DNA from: Epiperipatus broadwayi
Lineage: Eukaryota > Onychophora > Udeonychophora > Euonychophora > Peripatidae
Length of the DNA: 64,000 bases
Assembly: GCA_028023455.1 (NCBI GenBank)
Contig: JAQFVV010012395.1
Coordinates: 3,598,001 to 3,662,000, forward strand
Direction: 5' to 3'
The notes under the pieces were generated by a model. It had not been told where the DNA came from. It saw only the letters and a list, made by a program, of their open reading frames with translations, and searched no databases. This document shows, piece by piece, positions 12,120 through 22,179 of the stretch; the stretch's first letter is position 1, and each line of letters opens with the position of its first letter. The position numbers and the translations under genes were made by a program.

Positions 12120-12955
12120 CACACAAGCTCACAAAGCTGAAGACAAAGAAATATTAATACAGATAGACACAAACTAAATATCTGTATCTATGTATGTGGC
12201 TAAGCAGCCAAGGTCTTCATATTTATAGCCATCTTGTAAATAAATAAATTAATTAAGAGTGATGCAAATTTATGCAAATTGACATCTACATATTCCATTT
12301 CCTGGAGATCTTATAACAAAAGTCTTTTCTGTTTATTGAGTTGCCATATTTAGTGATAAAGTAAGATTCTTTTATCTTTCTCTTGAGATTGTGCTGCTCT
12401 CTGCAAACAATCACTGGGTCTTTAGGTTGGCAATCATGACCAGATGAGCTGCATTGCTGTGTAAAAACCACACTACAAGAAGTGTTTGTTAGTGCTTTAT
12501 TATAGGAGTATATGTGTTGGAATAACCTAGTGGACAAAGAGGCCCTGGTCTCACCATAATATGATGCCATACAATGTGCTTCAGGCCAGGCAATATTATA
12601 ACCTACCTGAGTTATCAGTGAAGGTGGTAAGCAGTCTTTGGTATTATTGATTAGTTTGTTGGAATTGGGGGGTGAAAGCATAAATGATACTTATTATTGG
12701 ATATGTTATGAAATTTTTAGGCACATTAGGCAGATAAGGGAGTAAAAGCCTTTGTTTGTCCATGTTAGTGGCATGGTTATTTATTTTGGAGCAAAATTGC
12801 CTTATTTTCTTGTCAATTAAATTAGGACTAAAACCAACCTTTATTAAATTGTTCCTATATGATACTCGGTTAGCTTTTTTGTCTGCCTCAAACTCACAAA
12901 GATGCATATTTCTATAGAGAAAATAAGTTAAGCCAGAGAGGTTGTGGTTAGTTGG
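12120..12955 (-). pseudogene. Penelope-like element, GIY-YIG half, left arm of head-to-head pair
   Basis: The minus strand encodes the part of a PLE from the post-RT connector to the end. It starts at about 12950 (HNLSGLTYFLYRNMHLCEFE), continues as VPKNF, then shifts frame into a well-kept GIY-YIG endonuclease at 12681-12286. VGYNIAW is the GIY side, SYYGETRASLSTRLFQH the YIG side with its following arginine, and INRKDFCYKISRKWN the C-terminus. A 3' tail follows down to about 12120. The copy meets a second PLE copy in the opposite direction at about 12955, so the 5'-truncated ends face each other. One frameshift lies near 12660. Family length would be several hundred residues more; the whole reverse transcriptase is absent. 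Confidence 0.88.
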
Positions 12956-13570
12956 ACATAAAAAATTTCATAACATATTCAATAATAATTACCATTTATG
13001 TTTTCACTCCCCCCCCTCCAACTCCAACAAACTAATCAATAATACCAAGGACTGCTTACCACCTTCTCTGATACCTCAGATAGTTTATAATATTGCCTAC
13101 CCTGAAACCCATTGTACGGCATTATATTATGGTGAGACCAGGGCCTCTCTGTCTACTAGGCTATCCCAACACATATACTCCTATAATAAAGCACTAATAG
13201 ACTCTTCTTGTAGTTCAGTTTTTACACAGCACTGCAGCTCAGCAGATCGTGATTGCTAACCTAAGGACACAGTAGTTGTTTGTAAAGAGCAGCAAGATCT
13301 CAAGAGAAAGATAGAAGCTTACTTTATCGCTAAAGATAGCAACTCAATAGACAGAAGACTCTTGTTATAAGATCTCCAAGAAGTGGAATACATAACTATC
13401 TCATTTGCATAAATTTGCATCGCTCTTTATTAATTTATTTATTTACAAGATGGCTATGAATATGAGGACACTGGTCCTCGAAGATGCTTAACCATGTAAG
13501 TAGATACAGATGTTTAGTTTGTGTCTATCTATATTAATATTTCTTTGTCTTCTGCTTTGAGTGTGCATAA
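12956..13570 (+). pseudogene. Penelope-like element, GIY-YIG part, right arm of head-to-head pair
   Basis: The plus strand repeats the same PLE family in the other direction. Coding similarity starts at HKKFHN (about 12957), passes NSNKLINNTKDCLPPSLI and the YIG motif LYYGETRASLSTRLSQH (13126-13176), and stops at TGA/TAA near 13257, after which the C-terminal part is frameshifted. The 3' tail (GCATAAATTTGCATC near 13407; TTGTGTCTATCTATATTAAT near 13520) mirrors the left copy's tail at 12150-12270. The two arms differ at many positions, so they are separate or aged copies and not an assembly mirror. Confidence 0.86.
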
Positions 13571-13574
13571 GTTT

Positions 13575-14418
13575 TAATTATATTTCATACTTTGGAATAA
13601 TTAGACACAAAGTTTTAACTTTTTGCTCATTTTTTACACTATGAAATTATAAAATAATAATTTTAATAAATATCTATGATATTACACATGTATAAAAAAA
13701 GGTGAGATTAAATTAATAATATTACATGTCTATATTTAATAAGAGAATATATATTGATGTAAGTTAAATATAATATAATAATCTCTACTTTAAAGAATAC
13801 ACTCACCATTAGATGTTTCTACGAACTATAGACTTTTTCTTTACCGTGTATCATTAATGGTTGTTGGAGAGAACCGTGCTTCTAGTAACTATTTAAAGAG
13901 GCTGTTGACTCTTTGTATGTGAATCTGTGTGTGCATAAAGAAACACATATATACTATTACTTAATACATATAGCTAATTTTGTCACACCTTGATTATTTT
14001 TAAAAATGAGAATTTCATTGAAAAGACATTTAACCCAACTCAAATTACATTTAAAATAAGGAATTTATTTAACAGCAGATTTTTCTTCATTAAAAACATT
14101 TCATGCTGAGATGTTTTTAGATGGAGATTTGGATACGTTTGAAAAAGATGAAGCATTCTAAATTATAAAATAAAGTATTGAAAAAAATAAATAGATTATT
14201 TACTGGGAAAAATATTAATAATGAGAAGAATTGGACTAAATCTATATTTAGATATAATTAATGAACTTAATGCTGAAGAATAAATGAGACACAGTTTACT
14301 GGTGTAAAGATTGCATTAAATTTGCATGTTTTTTTTAATATTATAAGATTAACAATCATCTTCATTTACTAAGCTAAATAATAATGAGTAATATTGAATT
14401 TCAAAAATCTTACACATT
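13575..14418. other. AT-rich, nothing recognised
   Basis: No gene, repeat family or conserved motif could be supported. Confidence 0.4.
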
Positions 14419-14419
14419 T

Positions 14420-14725
14420 CACTCTTCAGCAAAAAAAACTTTTAATATTGATTACAGTTTCGACTGTACTATGCAGTCTTCATCAGATCTACAAAATTTG
14501 AATACACATAAAAATACAACCATTAAAATATGTTATTTTACATAAAAGATAATAAAAAGTAATTAAATAGTTCCCCCCCCCAAAGGTCATATGACATTTG
14601 AATAAATGGATTTTTAGCTCTCAAGGTCAATTACTTTGCCTCTGCACAAAATTTCCAGTCCTATGTGAATTTGAAATCCACTTTGTGAATAAAATAGCCA
14701 ACACATTAACCAACCCATCAGGCGA
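14420..14725 (-). repeat. tRNA-derived SINE carrying a hammerhead candidate
   Basis: On the minus strand a degenerate tRNA-like head (about 14725-14640) reads TGATGGGTTGGTTAATGTG as A-box region and GATTTCAAATTC as B-box region. It is followed by a body with a short C/G homopolymer (C9 near 14574-14582), an AT-rich stretch, and then a hammerhead-type core at 14493-14446. A T-rich tail (TTTTTTTTGC on minus) follows. The order of head, then ribozyme, then tail on one strand argues that the core belongs to the repeat. Confidence 0.65.
14446..14493 (-). ncRNA. Hammerhead self-cleaving ribozyme candidate (type I-like)
   Basis: All conserved parts are present in order on the minus strand. Stem I 5' strand TGTAGAT (14493-14487) is followed by CTGATGA (14486-14480). 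After one extra A, stem II GACTG (14478-14474) pairs perfectly with CAGTC (14466-14462) across a 7-nt loop. GAAA is at 14461-14458. A very short stem III, CTG, ends in the cleavage triplet GTA (14455-14453). Stem I 3' strand ATCAATA (14452-14446) pairs with the 5' strand with one A-A mismatch. Hammerheads cut RNA after an NUH triplet. Very short stem III is known from retroelement hammerheads, which can work as dimers. The extra A beside stem II may weaken it. Activity is unproven. Confidence 0.6.
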
Positions 14726-16918
14726 TCATTAAAATTGTTGCAATTATGTTGAAATTTTTTAAATAATCTAGGAAACAAAGTTAGAAGATATACTTTTAAT
14801 TATTGTATTCTTTTAACATAAACACATCAAATTTTTTCAGACTTTATGCATATATAATTATAGCATTTAATCATGTCTGCTATCAATCTCATGCGGAATA
14901 TGTGCTTTTGTCAAAAAACCTGAAGTCATTAGCATCTCTGGAAATTAGTTGAGTCATCATTAAACATAGCAACATAACTCTACATCGATTAAGCTACATG
15001 TGGTCACAGTATGACCATTCGTTACAAAATTGCAATTTACATCAGTAATTAAAAAATTAAAACTCAAATTTTGTATAATACAATTATGCTTGATCTAATT
15101 ATGTGACTAAAACATACAAAGTCGCAAACCTCATGAATTTTAAAATTAAACTTGTCATTTAAAATATTGGGAAATTTTTTTATAGAAGTTGTAAGTAAAC
15201 ATAAAATTAATCTTAATATATATTTGTATGGTGTTTAATTAATAAATTAATTACGTAAATACACCTGTACACACAAATTATAATTAGAATAATATAATTA
15301 GAATAATAAACTCCTAGCTTCCAGTGGTCACATTTGATACATCTTCCAGCATTCAAGCTCCTAAATTCAACAAACACAACTGAATAATTATAATTTATTT
15401 ACCAAATTCTTATGTAAATGTTTAGACAGACAGAATTGATTATAAAATTTAAATCAGCAGAGATCCATGCAACCACTTACTATTATTATAGATGTCTAAA
15501 AATTCATATGAGCCTGATTAACAAATGGAATTGATTCCTTTGAATTCATTGTTTTGATATTTTTGACACTGGAAAATATTACACTAGATGTCACCTGTGC
15601 ATTGAGGTGAATTTATTTCTTTGATTATATTTCATATTATTTGTTAATATTTAATTTAATTTTGCATGTATATATAATTTGTGTGTATTGTTTTACTAAG
15701 CTCTCTAGGACACTGTTGATACCGTGGGGAGTCACCACTGATACAAGCAAGCAATAAACAATTTTAGATATTTTACCAACTAAAATTGCTTATCACTTTC
15801 TTGTCTCAGTAGTGTTTTGGTGGCTCTCTCTAAAGTCAAAAACTATCTTATGGTGTTTACTAAAGTGGTACCTGATTTGTCAATGACAAACAATTATGTG
15901 CATTATTTTTCATCTATTTATTATATTATTTTATTTTATACTGATATCTTCATTGGTTTTTATTTTTTTTCCTCTAACAATCTTTATAAGAAGTATTTCT
16001 ACATATTTTTATCTTTATTTTATTCTACATTTATTTGTTTGTTTGTTTTTTTTCATGTTTTTAATATATTTATTTTGAACAGCAATGATATAGGAAGATG
16101 TTGGTGTGATAGCTGATCACAATCGTGCCACCAGACAACCAACACTTTAAATTTCATGGAGAAAAAACCTGATGTAAATGTGGTGAAACCGTCCTGAAAT
16201 TGATGAGAACAGCTAAAGTGATGACAAAGATGATAAAAGAGCCAACTTACACGATAGTAACCCAAATAGTTTAACCTTTCTTGATACCTAATGTAATGGA
16301 ATTTTAATTACACGCTGTTTTACGCAAGAGAAATCATAAAAGTAATAGTATAAATAAATAACACTATAATTAGAAAAAAGGTATCGAGAATTAAATATTT
16401 TTACGATATAACATACAATGTAAAAGTTATTATAAGCATAGAATGCTATATATATACAATCACACACACGTTCTCATTGGAGACGATTTTTATTAGTGAA
16501 AATATTTTATTTTCAAAAATCGCGACTGTTTAATGAGCAACCTAATAACTGCTAATATTTAATAAACGTTAGTGAAAATAAATATAGAAGTTATTATCAA
16601 AACAATATATAGAATTTAAAAGTAAACATTACATATTTTTCACAAAAGGCAGGCATAAAACTTATAAAGTAATAAGTAAAGAATTTCATTTTAATCAATA
16701 AAAGAATCACTATTAAGTCTAGTCATATAAAAATATAATCAAATGCATTGTAAATAATAATACATATAAATTTATAAATACATATATGTGTATAAGAAGA
16801 GACGAATAGTGAAATGATTAATAATCGAATTTTTCAGATAGCTAATAATTTCTAAGCAATCTTAGAATATAATTGACTATTTGTAGTTAATCCTGATTCT
16901 ATCTAAGTATTGGCATGG
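14726..16918. other. AT-rich, no gene supported
   Basis: Several small open frames occur (for example 15817-16116 plus and 16053-16265 minus) but they are T-rich, lack recognisable domains and have no supporting context. A less AT-rich island lies at 16085-16260. It could hold an exon of an unseen gene, but nothing proves it. Confidence 0.4.
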
Positions 16919-17225
16919 AAATGATTATCTAGTTATGAATAATATTTCTATAGTGTAATTTTCATTACACCACTCTCACGCAAGGTAAGAACTGGCTTCT
17001 GTCCACTTTTAACACCTTGTAGAAGGCTGTAATATGACCAAAGTCATGTGAAAATCTATCTTTTTCACGTATCTTCGTCGTATGTTTATGATTACAGCAC
17101 TCTTCAAGGTGTTAAAAGTGGATAGAAACCAGTACCTATCTTACGTGAGAGTGATGTAATAATGCTACAGAAATATTATTCATTATTAGATAATCACTAG
17201 TCTAATAACTGACTAATAAAAATTA
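16919..17225. mobile_element. Fold-back MITE, family M, copy 1
   Basis: The left arm from about 16919 (GATTATCTAGTTATGAATAA, then CACCACTCTCACGCAAGGTA, then CACTTTTAACACCTTG) is repeated inverted up to about 17225 (CAAGGTGTTAAAAGTGGATA, CTTACGTGAGAGTGATG, TTCATTATTAGATAATCACT). Arms are about 110-130 bp around a short centre that also holds an inverted TATGACC/GTATG pair. No coding capacity. Other members are at 36541-36690 and 37010-37200. Probably a non-autonomous DNA transposon. Confidence 0.85.
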
Positions 17226-17995
17226 TTAGCTACCTAGTTATGTTTAATTAAATAATAAACAAAACAAATCTTGCTTAATTTTTTTTTATTCTTCCATTGT
17301 TGAAAGATATTAGTGAATCCTTTATCCACCAGCAATCATTATCTTTTACTTAGATATAAACTAATTATTTATAATCAAATTTAAATAAGCTAGTCAATTG
17401 ATTCACTTCTAACATTATATTTATCAACTATGAGATCATGCTGGAAGTACTAGACCAATTAGATCTTATGATACTGCTCATTAGCTGCTCAATGAGCCAC
17501 TATTAGTCTCTCAATGCAGTAAATGCACAAATTCTTTTCTCATAAATAAGACTGATTCATTTTAAAGTATAAAATAATCGCACAATCTTTAAATAGTACA
17601 CATTTTAAAGTTATGGTAAATTAAAGTATTTGTTTTGATATATATGTATATATGCAGAAAGGAGTTGGATGTTAACTGAAAAGAAGACTCTTTGATTCCT
17701 TTTGGAGGCCTTACAGAAACTGAGCATGGCTAATTCCTAATGTCCACTCAATATATTCTTGTCGATGCAGCTGTTATTACTATATAATTATTCATGTAGT
17801 ATGTGAACATGGTTGGGCTGCTCCCGAACGTGCATTATACAGCATGGTGCATTTATTGGCTTTTTACTACCGAGTTTAAGATCAAAAAACATCATGGTCT
17901 TTCTTTTTAATTGCCAGTTAAGGCAGAATAAATGTGTGTGTGAATGATTTTTTTAATATTAGATGTATACAATAACGATAGACAAAAATGAACAG
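17226..17995. other. No feature recognised
   Basis: Mixed-composition DNA before the RTE copy. The interval 17680-17930 is slightly richer in G and C but matched no domain or repeat family I know. Confidence 0.4.
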
Positions 17996-17999
17996 TGGC

Positions 18000-20812
18000 C
18001 CTAATTCCCAGCAGGCTGTAAAGTTAATAACCAAGACAGCGGTTGGTGGCTGAAGGTGGAGAATGCTAAGAATCCTCTCATTGTGGATCTGAGCTGCTAT
18101 TTGATGATGACTTTTTATTTAGGTACTTACAACTGCATATCACTTTCAAGTGAAAGAAGATTGCAAGAGTTGGAAGAACTATCTCATATTAAATGGAACA
18201 TTATTGGACTTTGTGAAGTTAAAAGTAAAGGTGAAGTGTCAATTAATTTAAAAAGTGGACATGTACTCTACTACAAAGACACAAATATTGGAAAGTACAA
18301 GTGGAGTAGGATTCAATATAAATAAAAAGTGAAAGAACAACATTGTGGAGATTGATGGTGTAGTGGAGAGTGGCAAGATTAGTTATTCAACTTAATAGCA
18401 GATACCAGAAGATTTTTATATGGATGCACAAAAGACTTTTGATCAGAGTAAACAATATTTTAAAATTGTAATGGGAGACATTAATTCTAAAATTAGTAAA
18501 CAAATGAAACATGAAAGTGCTATAGGTAATTTTGGTTATGGTAATAGAAATGAGAGAGGACATAGACTTGTGGAGTTTGCAAAAAAATAAAATCATTATT
18601 TATTATGAATTCTTTTTTTGAAAAAAATATTAAAAGGAAATGGACATGGAACCATCCAAATGAAGGTACAGCAGAATTGGATTATATTTTGACTAACAGA
18701 AAATACATATTTCAAGATTGTAATGTTCTTAATAAATTTAACACAGGAAGGGATCATTGATTAATAAGATGTAAGATACGTGTTAATGCAAAACTAGAGA
18801 GACAAAAATTATTTTAAAAAATAATATTTACAGTTGATATTTCTAATCTTCAGAAACATTCTAATTAATTTAAATTAGAACTTACAAATCATTTTCAAAT
18901 ATTAGTAGATTTTGAATATAATTCAGATATGAATGAAATTAATAGGAAAGTAAATGATACACTTTCAAAAACTGCAACAAAAATAGCTGGTAGAATAAAG
19001 CAGCAATTGATCAATAAAATTTCTATTGAGACTAGAGAATTTATGAAGAAAAGAAGGAATATAAATATATACAAAAAGGATGCATTAAGAAGGATTGAAT
19101 ATCTCAAATTTTGTAAAATGGTATGGAAAAAAGTTGATAATGATATAAGAAAGTATATTGTGAACTAGCAAGGAAAGCTGTAGAAGAGAAAAGATTCAAG
19201 AGTGTAAAACAACATTTTGGTATTGGTAGGAAACTTTTATCTACAATAAGAAAAAAAGATAGAACTATTACTAAAAAAAGAGATGACATCATGAAATGGG
19301 TAGAAGAGTTCTATCAAGAATTATACAGTAATAAATAAAAAATACCTCCTACATCTATTATATCTTCTGAATTGACCAGGATTTTAAATGAAGAAGTGAG
19401 ACATACAATTAAATTTTTGATGAAAGGGGAAAGCTCCAGGTAATGATGAAAATATAATTGATATAATAAAAGAAGCAGGTGAAGAAATATTAATTTTTTT
19501 TGGCAAACTTATATACCAAATGTCTAAATGATAAGGATGTTCTAAATGATTGGAAGAGTGCAGTATTAATATTAATATTTTAAAAAGATGATAAAGAAAA
19601 TATTAGAAATTACAGATCTATCAGTCTTTTATCAGTTTTGTACAAATTTTTACCAAGATAATTACAACTCATCTACAGAGAACATTGGATTTCAACCAAC
19701 CAAAAGAACAAGCTGGATTTAAAAGTGGTTTTAGTACAGTAGATTATATACAGGTATTGAGATAAGTTATAGAAAGGATCAATGGATATGAGTTGCCATA
19801 ATGCTTTGGATTTATACATTATGAAAAGGTATTTAATTCTATAGCATTTTTCAGTGATTAAAGCAGTGAATCATAGACTCAGGATATTGTCATATTCTGA
19901 AGAATATTTATAAAAATATAATAGCAACAATTAGATTACACAATAATAATAATAGGAAGGTTAACATCTCCAAAACTTTTTACAGCAGGCTTCAAAGTAT
20001 TTTCTGGGTTAAAATGGAAAGCCTTAAAGGAGTAAAAGTAAATGGAGATTATTTAAATCATTTAGATTTTGCAGTTGATGTAGTTGTTTTTTCAAATAAT
20101 GCTTCAGATCTTGAGAAAATATTGCAAGAGTTATCAGTTGAATGTAAGAAAGTAAGACTAAAGGTAAATATTAAAAAGACTAAAGTAATGTCCAATGGAT
20201 TTTCTTAAATAAAAATTGATTATGATAAGTTAGAAAAAGCTAACAGCTACAGGTATCGTAATCAGAGTATTATTACAGATGGAAATATAATGGATGAAAT
20301 TAATCCTAGAATTAAACTTGGTTGGAGTACTTTTGGTATAAATAATAATATTAAAAAGAAATATGCCTATGTGTTTGAAAAGGGAGGTTTTTAATAAATG
20401 CGTTTTACTAGTTCTTACTTATGAATCTCAGATTTGGACACTTAATAAAAGAGCAATACGGAGACTTCATCTCATTCAATGATGTATGGAGAGATGCATA
20501 TTAGGAATAACAAGAAGAGATTGAAAATGCAATACATGGGTAAGGTTGTTACTGACATTGTTGAAAGAATTAAAAGACAAGTTGGACTGGGCATATTGTT
20601 AGAACAGATGATAATGTACAGACAATTGAAATCTTAAACAATATTCCAAGAGATTGTACCCAAAAAAAGAGCATAGGTGAGATGGATGTGTGAAATAAAA
20701 AAGTAAAAAGAAATGATGTGGAGGCTAAAGATTGGAGAAGATGGAATGAATTAGAAAAGACCTTCATCCTGATTTGGGCTGGTAATGGTTGATAATGATC
20801 ATAATGATTTTT
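18000..20812 (+). pseudogene. RTE-type LINE, copy 2, nearly full length but broken
   Basis: This is the fullest RTE copy, about 2.8 kb. The apurinic-like endonuclease comes first: YNCISLSSERRLQELEELSH (18128-18187), WNIIGLCEVKSKGE (18194-18235) with the catalytic E, IVMGDINSKI (18467-18496) for the GD[FI]N motif, and LDYIL (18679-18693). The final SDH motif is altered to GRDH followed by a stop (about 18748-18762). A linker follows (18895-19180). The reverse transcriptase then has QAGFKSGFSTVDYIQVLR (about 19708-19761), GYELP and a GFIHYEKVFNSI block. The palm motif usually FADD is FAVD (20065-20076). It ends KTKVMSNGFS (20176-20205). The 3' end is GAT/AAT-rich near 20790-20812. Numerous stops and frameshifts make it inactive. 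RTE elements can mobilise SINEs that share their 3' end. Confidence 0.9.
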
Positions 20813-20819
20813 CAAATAT

Positions 20820-20898
20820 TTTTATATATATATCACTATAATGTAAAATTGTCAGAGTAAAATAATGAATGGTTTATTGCTCAGGTGTTCATAAAATG
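20820..20898 (-). repeat. Left part of a dispersed SINE-like repeat (family S) split by a LINE
   Basis: AATGAATGGTTTATTGCTC at about 20864 matches TGAATGGTTTATTGTTTAG at about 45976. The continuation of that family appears again on the other side of the LINE insertion, at 21832-21905, which implies that the LINE entered a family S copy. Confidence 0.55.
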
Positions 20899-21855
20899 TT
20901 TTTTTTAGTGATGAGATGTTTATTCATCAAGAAAAAAACAGATACAGTGAAACAAATGAAATTTCAGAAACAAAATGGTAAGAGGGAAGGATACATGTAA
21001 AAGGGAATGGGAAGTGGAGAGGGGAAATGGTGTGTAGTTCAGACTGGTTAGAAGAGCATGTCTTTGTGATTGAGTCCTATGGCAGAGGATGGGAGTTGGA
21101 GGATTGCCCAAGTGTCTGTGAGGAGTGGAGGTGGGGCTAGTTTGGTGTCTTGGGTTTTGAGGGTGCGAATTAGGTCCAAGAGCATTTTATTTACTGAATG
21201 AACTCTCTGGTCAAAAATGATGGCACATTGGAGCAACCAGAGAGCATAGATGAGAAAAATTGACAGTCTAATAACTGCAAAGATCCCTGTTTCTATGGAT
21301 TCTTGGAGGTTGAAGATGGTATTTCTGTGCGAGGAAAGGTAGGAGTTGATGACATTTTTCATGCCAAGCAGAAAAGGACATTTAAGTAGGAAGTGCTGGA
21401 TGGTTTCATTGTCAGTTTTACAGAGCTGGCATATGGGAGAGATCTTGGTGAAACTCCTATGGTTCACCAAAAATTGATTTGTGGGAAGGGAGTGAAGATT
21501 TATTTTGAGGAGAAAATCAAGGAATTTTGCTTCGAGGGACCATCTTTTGAATTTGTGGATTAGTTGGACATTGGTAAGTCCGAGGAAGGTAGGGGACACA
21601 ATGGAGAAGTCTGTGGTCTGGTTGAAAACTTCCCAGTACTTTAGTTTGCTGTTGATGGATGGTATAGCAAAGCCAGCCTTTTGTAGGATGTTGGCAATGA
21701 GTGAGGTCCATGACCTAGGCCTGCCATTGGGAGGAGAAGTGTCAGTGGGTGTGATAATGATATGCACAAGATTGGTAGGGAAGTGACTTAGGAGTGTGAG
21801 GATAATGTTGTGAGATTTCTGGATCAGAAGAGTGGAAGTAATAGAACTGAGTCAT
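20899..21855 (-). mobile_element. LINE 3' end with open C-terminal frame and poly(A)
   Basis: The minus strand holds an uninterrupted frame of 239 codons (21767-21048) that can be read upstream to about 21850, where the element is 5'-truncated. The frame contains the C2HC zinc-binding motif typical of the C-terminus of many LINE polymerases: C113, C116, H125 and C130 (ICQLCKTDNETIQHFLLKC). A 3' untranslated part ends with AATAAA (20924-20919) and an 8-base A run (20906-20899). Composition is clearly more balanced than the surroundings, and the frame is intact, so this is the youngest-looking coding piece in the window. The reverse transcriptase and endonuclease are absent. The precise clade (L1/Tx1-like or related) is uncertain. 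Confidence 0.75.
21048..21767 (-). CDS. LINE C-terminal fragment with zf-RVT-type zinc motif
   Basis: About 239 residues with no stop. The start is not a true initiation site, because the frame is open further upstream and the 5' part of the element is missing. Residues 1-35 are proline- and serine-rich, about 60-110 form a helical-looking region (KFLDFLLKINLHSLPTNQF), and residues 113-130 carry the CxxC...H...C motif that in LINE proteins binds RNA or DNA near the end of the polymerase. Residues 165-190 are hydrophobic. No host protein is suggested. On its own the fragment has no predicted enzymatic role. Confidence 0.7.
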   Translation of the reverse strand: MHIIITPTDTSPPNGRPRSWTSLIANILQKAGFAIPSINSKLKYWEVFNQTTDFSIVSPTFLGLTNVQLIHKFKRWSLEAKFLDFLLKINLHSLPTNQFLVNHRSFTKISPICQLCKTDNETIQHFLLKCPFLLGMKNVINSYLSSHRNTIFNLQESIETGIFAVIRLSIFLIYALWLLQCAIIFDQRVHSVNKMLLDLIRTLKTQDTKLAPPPLLTDTWAILQLPSSAIGLNHKDMLF

Positions 21856-21935
21856 GATCCCATCAATTTTGAACTTCGGAATCTGTCACTTAAACACTAC
21901 ACCAAACTGCACAAAGGAGATCACAATCTAGTGTG
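21832..21935 (-). repeat. Right part of family S repeat
   Basis: GTCATGATCCCATC...TTTTGAACTTC...GAATCTGTCACTT aligns with 46035-46085 and 47487-47535 (GTCACAATCATGG, GAGTTTCAGAATCTGCCACT). It completes the copy begun at 20820-20898. Confidence 0.55.
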
Positions 21936-22082
21936 GTGTACACTATGTTATAACTGTGATTGCCTGAATATGTTAATCATGATGACCATCTACAGTGTAA
22001 ATATCAAAAAATACAGATAATAACTGTGATTCCAAAAACTAAAATGAAAACAAATACGAAGATGTTTTAGCTTTCTAGTTAG

Positions 22083-22108
22083 ATTACTATATATATATAT
22101 ATTCTAAC

Positions 22109-22142
<34 letters not shown>

Positions 22143-22175
22143 TATATCTATATATATATATATATATATATATTG
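22083..22175. repeat. (AT)n microsatellite with ATTCTAACCCA interruption
   Basis: Alternating AT with short interruptions. ATTCTAACCCA at 22101-22111 recurs, again after an AT run, at 26705-26715. Confidence 0.9.
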
Positions 22176-22179
22176 TGCC

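Noticed and set aside
15817-16116. Hydrophobic 99-codon frame resembling membrane segments
   Set aside because: The phenylalanine and isoleucine richness comes from T-rich DNA; there is no conserved domain or gene context.
20570-20815. 81-codon minus-strand frame
   Set aside because: It runs antisense to the 3' end of RTE copy 2.
21505-21786. 93-codon plus-strand frame
   Set aside because: It is the reverse complement of the intact LINE frame and lacks any motif.
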